This document shows positions 8,440 through 17,308 of a stretch of 25,000 nt of DNA, one piece after another. Source of the DNA: Isochrysis galbana (Eukaryota; Haptophyta; Isochrysidales; Isochrysidaceae); assembly GCA_018136815.1 (NCBI GenBank), contig JADDIW010000067.1, positions 1 to 25,000 on the forward strand, read 5' to 3'. The notes beneath the pieces are model-generated. The model saw nothing but the letters and a program-made list of their open reading frames with translations, did not search any database and was not told where the DNA came from. Numbering within the stretch: the first letter of the stretch is position 1; each line of letters begins with the position of its first letter. The position numbers and the translations under genes were made by a program.

Positions 8440-9920
8440 ATGCTCTCGAGCGACGAGGAGGACTCTCCCTCCCAACCGGCTTCGGAGGCATCCTGCTCGA
8501 GCTCTCCGTGCTCGGACTTGTCATCGACGGAAGACCCCTACCAGCTACCACCCCAGCAGGACGTGCCGCTCCGCCTTGCCGCCACCGAGGCCGACTTGAG
8601 CCTCCGGCAGCTGCAGATCGAGCACGAGCGCACCCTGCTCACGCTCCGCCACAAGCTCGAGCTCCGAGAGGCACGCGACGCCGCGCGAGAAAGCCGACGG
8701 CGTGAACGAGAGTGTCGTTCTCAGTGCGATGCAGCGGCTAAGGCTCTGGAGGTGTCGCATGCGGAGACACACCAGCTGCGTGAGGACCTCGAGGCGGCAC
8801 AGCACGCCTTGGCGCGTCTGACCAAGGACATTCACGACCTCGAAGCCCAGCTCGAGGAGTCTAAGGGTCAGGTACGGAGATTGAGCACGGAGCTGGTTGA
8901 CACGAATACGCGTCTACGCCAGCGTGACGAGGAGGTTGAGGGGCTGCTTCCCGCACTTCACAAGCTTCGAAGAGCTGAAGATGCGCTGCAGGAGGCCAAT
9001 AGCAAGCTTGATGCCGAACGACTTCGGGCAGCGGCGGCCGCGCAATGGGAGACGCGTGAGCAAGAATCATCTAAGAAACTTCAGACTGCACTGCAGGAGG
9101 TACGTTGGCTGAACGCGCACCGCCTCTGCTGCTCGTCCAAACAATTCGCATAATATTCAAGGCATGTCCCTCACCGCAGGACAAGGAGTCACCACTAGCC
9201 GTACCGCCCTGGGGATTCAGCGGAACTTCGTCGCCACTCAGATGCTCCCTCCTTTGCCCTCAGGGCATAATTTTGAGGCAGAGTCTTCAGGCCGCAGATT
9301 CGGAGATACATCACTTGCGCGAAGAGGTGTCGGCTGCTTCAGACCGCCTCAACGAGAGCATCAAAGAGGTCATTCGGCTCGGACATACACGTCGGCGCTC
9401 TGCTCTTCGGCTCGATGAGCAACGCACCAATGCCGAGCTTTCTCGCGCCCTTGCTGTCTGGGCGCAAGCGTCCGCGCGGCTCGACCGCGAGGCTGCGTTG
9501 CACCGGGAAAAGGCTGCACGTCGCGTCGGCAAGTTGGGCTCTCTATTTGCATGTCGTGCGTTGGAGGCGGAGCGCCGGGTGGCATTATTGCTTTGGTCAA
9601 ACCATTCCAAGTCTTTGATTCGCGCTGAGACCGCTTCGGCATTCCATTGGCGCCGATTATCCGCCATGATGAATCAAGCGCGCCGACGAGGCCTCCTGCG
9701 CCGACAGACGCTCATGCGTCTAAGGATGTATCGGAGATCTTTGGTGCATTGGCGGAGAAATGTGGCCAACTTTGATTCAATCAAGGTCCAGCGTGCCATT
9801 TTCGTGGTCTGGAAATTGTGGGTCGACGGCGTTCGCATGTACCAGGAATGCAGTATGTTGAATGCTCGTCGGGCACACATCCACACAACGGCTGGGCCTT
9901 GGTGGGCACAACTATCCTGA
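8440..9920 (+). CDS. Coiled-coil protein with Sfi1-like tryptophan repeats
   Basis: Two exons, 8440-9099 and 9264-9920, join in phase 0 across a 164-base intron (GTACGT..CCTCAG), giving 438 aa. The ATG at 8440 (MLSSDEEDSPSQ) is chosen because the frame upstream has only a GTG. Residues about 1-50 are acidic and Ser-rich. About 50-280 is a long heptad coiled coil (LEAAQHALARLTKDIHDLEA). The C-terminal 160 residues carry repeated helical units centred on Trp: ELSRALAVWAQASARL, RVALLLWSNHSK, AFHWRRLSAMM, YRRSLVHWRRN, QRAIFVVWKLWVD. These resemble Sfi1-type centrin-binding repeats (A-x7-LL-x3-F/L-x2-W). I infer a centriole, basal-body or centrosome-associated scaffold. A good donor (GTATGT, 9853) suggests that another exon may follow within 9940-10130, so the C-terminus is provisional. 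Confidence 0.65.
9100..9263 (+). other. Intron of the coiled-coil gene
   Basis: Starts GTACGTTGGC and ends in a T/C-rich tract with CCCTCAG, 164 bases, phase 0. Splicing joins LQTALQE to GIILRQSLQAADSEI without breaking the coiled coil. Confidence 0.75.
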
Positions 9921-11552
9921 TCCATTACTCGCAACCTCGCACTCGCTTTGGAAAATGAAGGGCAATGTTCGGAGTATTGAGCTCCGGAAAGATGCCGATG
10001 TTGAGCTGTTCCGGTTGTTGCGAGATGCGTTTCGTGCATTATCAGTCCTAAGGATTGCCCGCTTCTCATTTTCCGTCCTTGCCGCCACCCGCCACCCGCC
10101 ACGCCGCCTCATGCTTTCCGGGCCAGGGCGATAATGAGGTGGGGTTAGGTAGGTGCGGCAGACTTGCCCATCGCACCGCGTGACCGAAGTTTGAAGGTTG
10201 TGACTGTGATGGAATACCAGATACCGGGGGGCAGGGGGGGGCGAGGGCCGAGCCCCCTCAACCCCAACCCCCCAAAATATGCATCAAACATGCAAAATAT
10301 GCAGAGATATGCAAAATCACCCAAAAAGCAAACATCTGGCAGATTTTGGGCTAGGAGTACACACCTACTAGACGCCCGGCATCTACTACCGTTTTGCCGC
10401 CAATATGCAAAATCACCGAAAAAGGGCTAAAATATGCGCAAAACACATCTTGTATATTTCTATCTCGGCTTAGGTAGGCGCCACCGTTCTCTGACACTTC
10501 ACACTTGCACACTCGCTCTTCCATCTCCCTTCCGGTATCAATATTCGTCCGCGGGACTCCCCCCCCCATTTGAGAACTTGCAACCAGAGGTCCAGTATTC
10601 CATAGCGAGCCAAATCCTGGCGCGTCGCAAATCCCTGGCACCGGTGTCCTTAGCTCCTCTCTCTCCCCACACAAAGGCCCAATGGCCTCAGGTGAGGGGT
10701 GAGGGGGGGTTGGACAGGGCATACACAAGCCCTGAAGGCACCAGCGCCTCGTCGCGGCGCGCGCACGACGAGGGCGCTGACATCTCTTAGTCGCCTCTCG
10801 TCGGCGCTGCGAGCGACGTCGAAAGCGTCTTTCGCAGTGAGAGGGGGGCAAGGGCGAGGCGCTCTGGGCGGCTGGGCGGCCGCGGCGCGCAGCAGCGCAG
10901 CAACCCCCGCTGTAGTGTCTGAAGGCGATGGGCGCGCGCCCCCCACAGCGGACACGAAGGCGCGCGCCCTCAAGGCCATCTGCTGTTGGTATCATCCCGA
11001 CGCAGATCGGTCGGTGTTGCGCACCAAGGTCCAAGGTGCAGTGAGTGGGCTGCGGAGTTTGGGGTAGCAGCAGGTGCAGCCGCGCAAACTCCGAGTCGGC
11101 CGTGGCGCCCGCGCCGAAGAGCAACTCCCCACTCGGCCGTGCAGCTCCTCGCTCCTCGTGCGCGCGCACGCGCGGCACGTAACAGTCAGTGGGTGCGTGG
11201 GTGCGTGGGTGCACCGTAGTACCGAAGTACACAGTACACAGTACCGGCGGTGTGTGTGGTGTTAATTAACCCGCTGATGGTACCAACGCGTGCAGATTGA
11301 GGTGTTAACGCATGTTCCACACCTAGCCAATGGAGGTGTTAACGCAAAGTGGGTCAACACCGGGTAAACGTGAACCCATACGCCCTGGCTAGTGCTCCGA
11401 CACCAGTGGCTTTTGTTGTGCATCTATCTACCATTGTAATTGTAACCTTGTGATGCATCTTCATCCTTTTTTTGCTTATGTGCTTAGTATGATCACCATA
11501 GACATTGCAAGAACGGAGCCTCTTCGCTCTCCGCCGCGGCGACATGCACTAC
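9921..11552. other. Repeat-rich intergenic region
   Basis: No convincing gene is seen. 9940-10130 could contain a further exon of the coiled-coil gene. 10269-10440 is an AT-rich patch with repeated ATGCAAAATATGC-like units. 10540-11200 is GC-rich and open in several frames, with composition-driven Arg/Ala/Pro peptides only. 11299-11346 carries two copies of GAGGTGTTAACGCA about 36 bases apart. Confidence 0.4.
10269..10440. repeat. AT-rich patch of short ATATGCA-type repeats
   Basis: The unit ATGCAAAAT recurs at about 10289, 10309 and 10403, with GGCAGATTTTGGGCTAGGAG between. A stylistically similar patch of ATATCCA units lies at 16755-16910. Both stand out from the GC-rich surroundings and may be small transposon remnants. 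Confidence 0.4.
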
Positions 11553-11690
11553 ACAAAAAAAAACCTTTTAAAATTCTCACCTCGCGCGCGGCTATGTAGC
11601 TGTCTATCGTAGCCACGCCCATTTCCCTTCCTCTCCCTCGCTTCCCGCCTTGCGGCATCTCCCCTCGTGCCCTACTTAGGGGCCCAGGTT
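11553..11690. repeat. Dispersed repeat E, copy 1
   Basis: Shares with 15189-15335 an A run followed by ACCTTTTAAA/ACTTCTTAA, then CTC...CGCGCGCGGC, AGCCACGCC, TTGCGGC, and CCCCTCGTGC.CTACTTA before a G-rich stretch. Both copies are in the same orientation. No protein-coding function is evident. Confidence 0.55.
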
Positions 11691-11760
11691 GTGGGGGGGG
11701 TTGGGTAGGGCGGGGGTGCACCGGCCCCTAGTGGTCTGTTCGCGCCTTCCTCCTGTGCCT

Positions 11761-11928
11761 CTAGGTGGCCCGTTTCTCGCTGTGCTGGTGTAAGCGGTTC
11801 GTTGTCGCTGTGTCGTCTTTGCTCGCGGCGCCCGTCTCTTCTGGGATGTCTTCGTGGAGGGAGACGCGCCTCTCCTTCAGGCGAGCTTTCCGGCTATGCC
11901 GATTGCCTCTGCCACGAGGCCGAGGTTG
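11761..11928 (-). other. Possible coding remnant downstream of MERA copy 2
   Basis: On the minus strand this open stretch reads LKERRVSLHEDIPEETGAAS and SKDDTATTNRLHQHSEKRAT before a TAG at 11761-11763. The amino-acid mix looks protein-like and it lies just 3' of the MERA copy 2 frame, so it could be a downstream exon or decayed part of the same gene. There is no homology basis. Confidence 0.2.
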
Positions 11929-11976
11929 TCATTCAGTGTTAAGTTTCCTTTGGCGTTTTCTATAAAGATGGGGGCG

Positions 11977-12456
11977 CTAAGCTCTAGCGGTTTCTTTAGC
12001 TTGGGTTTTCTGCCCTGGGCCGCCAGGTGTGGGTGTTGGCTTCCTCTCCCTGTGTGGACAGAGGTGCATGAACCATTTGTGCGTCAGACAGATTGTCAGG
12101 ATGTTGTGCCCATAAGGGCCACCCGGCCGCGGGCCGCGCCGCCAAGGCGGCGCGGCCCTCGTCGGGGTGGGAGTGGCCTCTGCCATAAGGCATGCCCTGT
12201 GGAATGCAGGACCCTCCTGCCTGTTGCTGTCTCTCAGAGTCTTACAGTCTGCTGTCCCCCATGGGGGGGGCCAGCATGGCTGCTGTGCATGGTGTGGCCG
12301 AGGCCACGGGCCGTGTGGCGCGACCGGGGTCGCGCGCACCTGTTCGACCTCTGAGGGCGGACGCGGCCGCTTTGCCAGCGACAGGTCCATGTGGGCAGGG
12401 GGGTCGCCCTCGGCGGGGGGCCCGAATGAGAGGGGAGTCGCGGCGGCGCGCTCCAT
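11977..12456 (-). CDS. MERA family copy 2 (159 aa)
   Basis: Starts at the ATG at 12456 with MERAAATPLSFGPPAEGDPP, followed by SEVEQVRATPVAPHGP, which matches copy 1 (634-888). The remainder is Pro/Arg-rich (RAAPPWRRGPRPGGPYGHN) and ends QKTQAKETARA. A perfect six-base-pair hairpin lies five bases upstream of the ATG. No catalytic motif or known domain is recognised. The low-complexity composition resembles the N-terminal part of some element-encoded proteins, but that is inference. A short possible continuation lies at 11761-11928 in another frame. Confidence 0.4.
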   Translation of the reverse strand: MERAAATPLSFGPPAEGDPPAHMDLSLAKRPRPPSEVEQVRATPVAPHGPWPRPHHAQQPCWPPPWGTADCKTLRDSNRQEGPAFHRACLMAEATPTPTRAAPPWRRGPRPGGPYGHNILTICLTHKWFMHLCPHRERKPTPTPGGPGQKTQAKETARA

Positions 12457-12461
12457 CGCGT

Positions 12462-12477
12462 CTAAGTATAAACTTAG
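12462..12477. promoter_or_regulatory. Hairpin upstream of MERA copy 2 start
   Basis: CTAAGT-ATAA-ACTTAG is a perfect stem of six pairs with a four-base loop, five bases upstream of the ATG at 12456 on the minus strand. The equivalent position before MERA copy 3 (17691-17710) has a different but also perfect hairpin. Confidence 0.45.
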
Positions 12478-12480
12478 TTG

Positions 12481-13108
12481 ACATGCCCTACACCATGCGC
12501 GGGGCACAAACGCTCTGCGCACCCAACACCAAGAGCCAAGAGCACGGCGAGAGAACATGAACATGAACAAGGAAATGGAAATATGGGATATGGGTACAAC
12601 TGCTTTAAAATTAAAATGCAGCTGAGCTTGCCTCACCCACCTATGCCACTGGAACTCAGCAGTGGATATGCAAGTTGCGCCCATCTAGCCCATTTATGAC
12701 CTTTTCAAGCCTTGAAGGACGTAATGACAGGAATTGAGTAAACACTTCATACATAGGCAGGCGTGTGAGCGACCAAATGTAATGTGTAATGTTACATGTA
12801 GAGTACCACGCGAGACTTGGGTGACCATGAGCTTGATGGTAGCCCAGAGGGGTCCCATGCCTTGCATACATTGGCTTTTGGAGGGGTTTGGGGTTTGGGA
12901 CCATTTGGTGGCTAAATACAAAGGGGAAGGACTATATGGTGGCTAGGAATTGGCTAAGCACGGAATACTTTTTTCGCCCTACTCTAGTCCCCATCTAAAG
13001 CCGAAGGAAGAGAGCGAGCGAGCTAGCGCTCGACTCGTCGGCGCGTCCGTCGCAGCCGCGCGCTCGCGCTCGCGCCCCCTTCCTCTCCCTCTCTTCCCCC
13101 CACCCCAC

Positions 13109-13176
<68 letters not shown>

Positions 13177-13234
13177 CCCCCCCCCCCCTCCCCCCCGCAG
13201 CGCTCTGGGGCGGGGGCTCGCGCCGGATCTGCCC
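12481..13234. other. Intergenic and upstream region of the small membrane protein gene
   Basis: No convincing gene is seen. 12700-12950 is AT-richer with open but unsupported frames. The last 130 bases are a composite microsatellite ending in a C tract and CAG (13198-13200), which could be a 3' splice site of a leader intron. Confidence 0.35.
13109..13200. repeat. Composite microsatellite (CT)n-(GT)n-(CTGT)n-C tract
   Basis: CT dinucleotides run from 13109, GT from about 13132 to 13146, CTGT tetramers to about 13176, then a C-rich tract ending CCCCCCGCAG at 13200. The whole makes a long pyrimidine-biased tract ending in a splice-acceptor-like CAG 34 bases before the ATG at 13235. Confidence 0.8.
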
Positions 13235-13750
13235 ATGGGACTCGGGCTTTTGGCCTGCCTTTCAGGCGCCTGTTGCATCGGCTGCCTAGGCATGATCTCG
13301 CTCCGCCGCTCTCGCTCTCGCACACGCCCAGCGCAGAAGTACATGACGATTGGTGAGGACGACGACGAAGACGGGCTACTGCACGAGCCACGCTTCTCGG
13401 ACGGGCTCGATGAATCCAGTGTTGATGCGGAGGAGGATGAGCCGCCCGAGGTTGAGCCGGAGCCCGTGTCTACGCCCGCACCCGACGCCTTTGCGCGTGG
13501 CGTGTCAGCGCTACCCTCAGGCCCTCGAGTCGGTAATTTGATCGGCGACCAGCACGCCGCCGCCTCAGCCGTTGACGTGACGAGCGAGTCGTGGATCGCA
13601 GAGATGGACGCCGAGCTGGCGGAGTTCGACGCGCTAACCAGTACACCCACATCTTTGGACTCCCCCCTAGATACACGGCTCAACCGCTACTCGTCGATAG
13701 ACAATGATCTAGGACGGCACCTGACAACCACGCCAAAGATACCACTGTAG
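13235..13750 (+). CDS. Small protein with N-terminal membrane anchor and acidic tail
   Basis: 171 aa from the ATG at 13235 (MGLGLLACLSGACCIGCLGM). The frame is open further upstream, but that part is translated microsatellite. Residues 2-22 form one hydrophobic, Cys-rich helix followed at once by RRSRSRTR, so the positive-inside rule predicts a cytosolic C-terminus (inference). Gly2 and the nearby cysteines could be lipidated, though position 6 is not Ser/Thr as in the usual myristoylation motif. YMTI (about 36-39) fits the YxxPhi sorting pattern and is followed by an acidic run EDDDEDGLL. The tail is acidic and Ser/Pro-rich with one hydrophobic patch, ESWIAEMDAELAEFDAL. I do not recognise the family. 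It may be a membrane-trafficking or tethering factor, but this is only suggested by the sorting motifs. Confidence 0.55.
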   Translation: MGLGLLACLSGACCIGCLGMISLRRSRSRTRPAQKYMTIGEDDDEDGLLHEPRFSDGLDESSVDAEEDEPPEVEPEPVSTPAPDAFARGVSALPSGPRVGNLIGDQHAAASAVDVTSESWIAEMDAELAEFDALTSTPTSLDSPLDTRLNRYSSIDNDLGRHLTTTPKIPL

Positions 13751-14218
13751 AGACTGACCGGGTGGGGGGTGCGTACTGGGTTTGTTGGCTTACCGGGGCC
13801 ACTGCGGTTCGTCGTAAGCAAGTTGTCTGATCCTCGCCTCGTAAATTCAATAGATCAAATCTCTTGACGATGGAGCATGAAATTTGCTCTGAGGACACCA
13901 TTGTTCGTTGTCAGGCACAGGATTTGGAATGTTTCGCATTGAGGTCAACGGGACCGGATGAGTGCCGCGCACCTCTGCGCCCACGCCACGCGGCGACCGT
14001 GCTGAGAAGCATCTTTGTCTAAGCTTGGATGCATGACATGCCCGTAGCTTACAGCTTATAGACAACGCCCCCTCTCCCACCTGGCAGCTGTTTCGTATGT
14101 TTTGTTGTATGCTACTAGTACGTGTAGTGGTCGCTTTACCTTGTGCTTGTTTGGCTGCAAATATACTGCATCGTCCTCGCCTCCTTCCTCCTTCCTCCTG
14201 CTCCTATACATAAAACAA
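13751..14218. other. Intergenic region with no gene seen
   Basis: Follows the TAG at 13748-13750. There is no protein-like frame and no strong repeat. It probably includes the 3' untranslated region of the preceding gene. Confidence 0.4.
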
Positions 14219-14377
14219 CTGAGCGTTAGTACCACTACTCCCACTGGCCCGGTACTATCACGACACCCCTCAGCGCACCTGCCCGCACGCCTTGAAGTGG
14301 TGGCACAGACACATACACATATGCATCCCTTCAAATCTCCCCCCTCGCAAACCCCCGGCTCCCATTATAACTCCCCA
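14219..14377. repeat. Dispersed repeat A, full copy
   Basis: Starts CTGAGCGTTAGTACCACTAC and continues through CCCGGTACTATCACGACACC, CTCAGCGCACCTGCCC and CTCCCCCCTCGCA to CCGGCTCCCAT. The same order recurs at 24837-25000, and the first third at 24627-24690. An inner inverted pair AGTACC...GGTACT is retained. There is no coding potential. Confidence 0.7.
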
Positions 14378-15188
14378 CAAGTTACAATGAGGGAAAACCC
14401 AGTGAGGCGGACCGACCTACGTCGGGCGACTCACCGGGGAAAAACACCGGGGGGGGGGGGGGGGGAGGGACCTCTCGTCGAGAAGCAGAACGGCCCTTAC
14501 AGCTCGCGCCGCGAGCAGTCCTCGAAGAAATAAATGACTGCGCCCCCCGATACCTACCACAAGGACGTCTTGAGCCACACTCCCTTCCTCTCTTCCTCCT
14601 GTCGCCAGCCGCCCCCCTTCGCCCGTTTGCTAACGCAAACGGGGCCCGTTTCTTACCGCACTCCATCGGAGGGGGTGCAAAACCCCCCCTCTCCCTCTCT
14701 CCATTCTCCTCCACCCCTCTCCCTGCGGCGCGTCGCCATGCGGCGCGCCACGGCCTGCTCTCAGAGGGCCTTTGGGGGCTCCCAGAGGGCCAGCAAGGGC
14801 AGCTCAGGGGGCAGTGGAGGCTGGGGCTCAGCCCCTGGCCCCCCCTGCCTCTCCCACGCTTGCCACGCTGGCCATTGGGGCCTCCCTGCGGCCTCTGTAT
14901 GCCTGGCGACCAGGGGAGGGGGGGGAGTCAGCTCGAGGGCAGGCCCAGTATGGGCGTGGGAGTGCGAGTCGCGGCCCGCGCCCACGAAGGGTCTGGGCCA
15001 GGATGATGATTGCCCAGCCCCTGCCAGAGGGCAGGGGCTGAGGTTGAATGTACGGGCCCACCCCGGGGGGTGTCCGCGATGGAGAGAGGGGGGCGCGAGG
15101 CCCCCATTGACCCCCACTTATAAAAGTAGGTTGTCCTTCCTCCTGCTCCTATCTCCTGTGTTCCATAAGAGCTCATTCATAGTAGTTC
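14378..15188. other. GC-rich intergenic region with no supported gene
   Basis: Contains a 17-base G run (14449-14465). Both strands are open for over 100 codons in 14534-15117, but the peptides are Gly/Pro/Ala/Ser-rich with no motif, as expected from composition. The sequence resembles in style, though not clearly in identity, the Pro-rich part of the MERA frames. Confidence 0.35.
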
Positions 15189-15335
15189 GAGAAAAAAAAC
15201 TTCTTAATCATCTCGCCACGCGCGCGGCCCTGCACGTCTTCCTGGCAGCCACGCCAGCGCCCTTTACCACCCTTTCCACCTGCCTTGCGGCTCATCCCCT
15301 CGTGCTCTACTTAAGAGCTCAGTGTTTGGGGTTTC
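15189..15335. repeat. Dispersed repeat E, copy 2
   Basis: Aligns by eye with 11553-11690: A run, ACTTCTTAA, CTCGC..CGCGCGCGGC, AGCCACGCC, CCTTGCGGCTCATCCCCTCG, TGCTCTACTTAAGAGCTC, then GTTTGGGG. The region from 15336 to 15950 holds no recognised gene. Confidence 0.55.
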
Positions 15336-15531
15336 CAGTGGCAGGCAGCGTGAACCGGTCTCCTTGGCCGTAGGAAGAGTTATGCCCACTTTATGGGGGT
15401 ATTCATCAAAAAACAACCAAACCTCAGGTCGCAGCCTCTTGGGGCGGGCCTTGCCCATAAACCTGTGGCTACAGGGCAGGTCCCTTAGCCGCGTGTATGG
15501 CGTGAAATGTATAGAGTTTTTTTTTGATGGC

Positions 15532-15552
15532 CGATGGTCGATGGTCGATGGT
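15532..15552. repeat. Three perfect CGATGGT heptamers
   Basis: The heptamer CGATGGT is repeated three times without change. It lies in non-coding DNA downstream of repeat E and is probably a simple replication-slippage product. Confidence 0.8.
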
Positions 15553-15950
15553 CCGATTTCAAGAACGGGAAATCTTGAATGACAGCCATGCTCTACACGC
15601 TCCCTCATCGACAATGCAACCACACAACGCAGCGAGCCGGGCTTGCCGACAACCAAAAACACACGAGGAGGCCCGCCCCCACCCTCTCCCCATCGCGTAG
15701 GCCCAAAGTAGTGCACATGCATGTGGCACATGGCACATGGGCCGACCCCCCAAAACCGAAGAAAAAGGAACGAGGGGGGGAGCGGGAAGGGGAGAAGTGG
15801 TAGGGGCTGAGGCGAAATCAGCGGTGATCCAGGGAAGGGAGTGTATCTAGTAGCTTAGCGAATTCCTTCAAGAATGTATTTTTATCCATGATGCAACTAC
15901 GCTGATAATGTGGAAGTTGACTCGTTGTCGTGACAACATAATGGCTCTCC

Positions 15951-16631
15951 TCATATAAATGTAGCACCGGGCCTCTGCTCATAATTGCGTTTGGTCTGCG
16001 GGCGGCTATTCGGCGCATCAGCAGAACCAGGTGCCGGTTGTAGTCCTTCCAAGTACTCCACCCAAGTCGCAGCAAGACCAGATTCCCGCGCCCCTTCACG
16101 GAGAAGGTTCAAGTATCGCTGTGATGGGCGTGGTTGAATCTCGGCGACATCGTCGACACCCTTCCGGGTGCCACGAAAATGGGCTGTTGGTATCCCTGCG
16201 CCAGCACCTAGGCTCATGGCCTCCACTCGCCTCCCGTCGTAACATTCTACAGTGAGGGGAACCGGCCGATATGCAAGGGGCACGCCCTCGGAAGCAAGCA
16301 GCCGCAACCAATCAGCTGGCGTCAGCGTGTATAGGACACCGTGGCATTCTCTTCCCTCGTTGGGCTTAATTGCAGCAAACGCAGGTTCGAGGACGGAAAA
16401 TCCAGGCACGTCAAATGTCAACTCATGGTTGGGAGCCACAGCGGGCCTGGCGGGTGCGACTGGTGTGATGCGTCTCTGCTTCGTCATCACTTCCTCCTTC
16501 ATGTTGGAGCCGATGGCAAAGTACTCGACGACAAATCCGCCGGGCGTGGTCGAAGGTGGCGGTTTGACGAAGCCGGCCATCGCTGGATTAACCGCCGCAG
16601 TGAGGATGAGCAGCACGACGGTAGGGTCCAT
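15951..16631 (-). CDS. Gamma-glutamylcyclotransferase-like protein, signal peptide
   Basis: 226 aa from the ATG at 16631 (MDPTVVLLILTAAVNPAMAG). Residues 1-20 form a hydrophobic leader with AMAG as a likely cleavage region, so export or organelle targeting is inferred. YFAIGSNM (37-44) is the family's nucleotide-like loop, usually YFAYGSNM; the Tyr-to-Ile change is unusual. HELTFDVPGFSV, then ECHGVLYTLTPADWLRLLASEGVPLAYRPV follow, with Glu115 of SEGV aligning with the catalytic Glu of GGCT. PSQRYLNLLREGARESGLAATWVEYL matches the family C-terminal helix pattern. GGCT-fold enzymes release 5-oxoproline from gamma-glutamyl peptides; the exact substrate is unknown. No intron is seen. The frame stays open upstream to 16928 through repeat DNA, which I exclude. 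Confidence 0.8.
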   Translation of the reverse strand: MDPTVVLLILTAAVNPAMAGFVKPPPSTTPGGFVVEYFAIGSNMKEEVMTKQRRITPVAPARPAVAPNHELTFDVPGFSVLEPAFAAIKPNEGRECHGVLYTLTPADWLRLLASEGVPLAYRPVPLTVECYDGRRVEAMSLGAGAGIPTAHFRGTRKGVDDVAEIQPRPSQRYLNLLREGARESGLAATWVEYLEGLQPAPGSADAPNSRPQTKRNYEQRPGATFI

Positions 16632-16754
16632 AGTGCAGGAACCGTGATGGCTTGCACCCCGCACAACAGCACAGAGAAGCAAGGCAACACGAGAAATGAA
16701 AAACAAAAGGAAGTGTCGTAGAAGTGCGTGGGTGCAGTGCGTGCGGCACCTAGG

Positions 16755-16910
16755 GGTAGGCCAAAATATCCAGTAAAATCCACCCAAATATCCAAATGGG
16801 ATATCCAGTTTATATCCCCAAACACAGCAAAACCAGTGTTTGGGGGTTATTGTAGAAACACCGCCAAAACAGCCAAGAAGCAAAAAGCAATAAATATCCA
16901 CCACCTTATT
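16755..16910. repeat. AT-rich patch of ATATCCA-type repeats
   Basis: Contains repeated AATATCCA units (about 16765, 16793, 16894) and GGGATATCC, plus an inverted pair CCCCAAACAC (about 16816) and GTGTTTGGGG (about 16838). It resembles the patch at 10269-10440 in character. It sits between the cyclotransferase gene and the 28-base repeat at 16913. Confidence 0.4.
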
Positions 16911-16912
16911 AA

Positions 16913-16940
16913 TAGCCCGGTCACTCACTAGGGGGGTGCG
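16913..16940 (-). repeat. 28-base sequence repeated inverted at 23143-23170
   Basis: An exact 28-base match to 23143-23170 in reverse complement, core CACCCCCCTAGTGAGTGACC. In the minus-strand frame it encodes the last residues HPPSE and the stop of the 16921-17298 frame, so the conserved block spans a coding end. Confidence 0.8.
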
Positions 16941-17298
16941 GAGGCCGCCTCAGCGCGTGGAGAAGGGGCTCCGCATCTTGCGACGTCTTCTCACTGAATA
17001 GCCATACATAATAGCTCCGTAACGAAGCCAGAATGGCGGTATCCCTTGTAGCGATATTTTCCTCATCCAAGGTTGGTTGCGGGCTATCCCATTTCACTCC
17101 GGCATACAGCGCCGGGATGTCTCCGTTGGCGTGCCTAGGTGTGAATCTTCTGAAAAACTGCTTAGTCACCATTTCTTCCGCCCTTATGATGTTTTCCGCT
17201 AGAGTCGGTGCTGGTGAGAATGTAAGTCTTTTCTCGACTACTTTGCGATTCAGAGTAGCTATGGCCTCCGGCCGTGCCATTTCGGGTGTTGCCGCCAT
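16921..17298 (-). CDS. Unknown 125-aa frame next to MERA copy 3
   Basis: From the ATG at 17298: MAATPEMARPEAIATLNRKV, then FSPAPTLAENIIRAEEMVTK, QFFRRFTPRHANGDIPALYA and TAILASLRSYYVWLFSEKTS, ending HPPSE. The composition is well balanced and protein-like, unlike the nearby composition-driven frames. The ATG lies 10 bases after the MERA copy 3 stop codon, in a different frame. The two could be one protein joined by a frameshift or a small intron (AG acceptors occur just upstream), or a dicistronic arrangement. No known domain is recognised. The repeated 3' end (see 23143-23170) suggests that the gene belongs to a dispersed family. Confidence 0.45.
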   Translation of the reverse strand: MAATPEMARPEAIATLNRKVVEKRLTFSPAPTLAENIIRAEEMVTKQFFRRFTPRHANGDIPALYAGVKWDSPQPTLDEENIATRDTAILASLRSYYVWLFSEKTSQDAEPLLHALRRPPHPPSE

Positions 17299-17308
17299 CT
17301 GGGCCTTT

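Noticed and set aside
10351-11232. Long minus-strand open frame of about 290 codons
   Set aside because: It starts with GTG, is Arg/Ala/Pro-rich through GC composition, spans an AT-rich repeat patch and shows no domain pattern.
12979-13683. Minus-strand open frame opposite the small membrane protein
   Set aside because: It is the shadow of a GC-rich gene and of the microsatellite, giving Thr-Asp-Arg-Gln and Arg-Glu repeats only.
14534-15373. Plus-strand open frame of about 280 codons
   Set aside because: Gly/Pro/Ser-rich, runs into dispersed repeat E, and the opposite strand is equally open. No motif is seen.
15264-15731. Minus-strand open frame containing LRPEVWLFFDEYPHKVGITL
   Set aside because: Part looks protein-like, but it crosses dispersed repeat E and a simple heptamer repeat, and no ATG-initiated product or domain could be supported.
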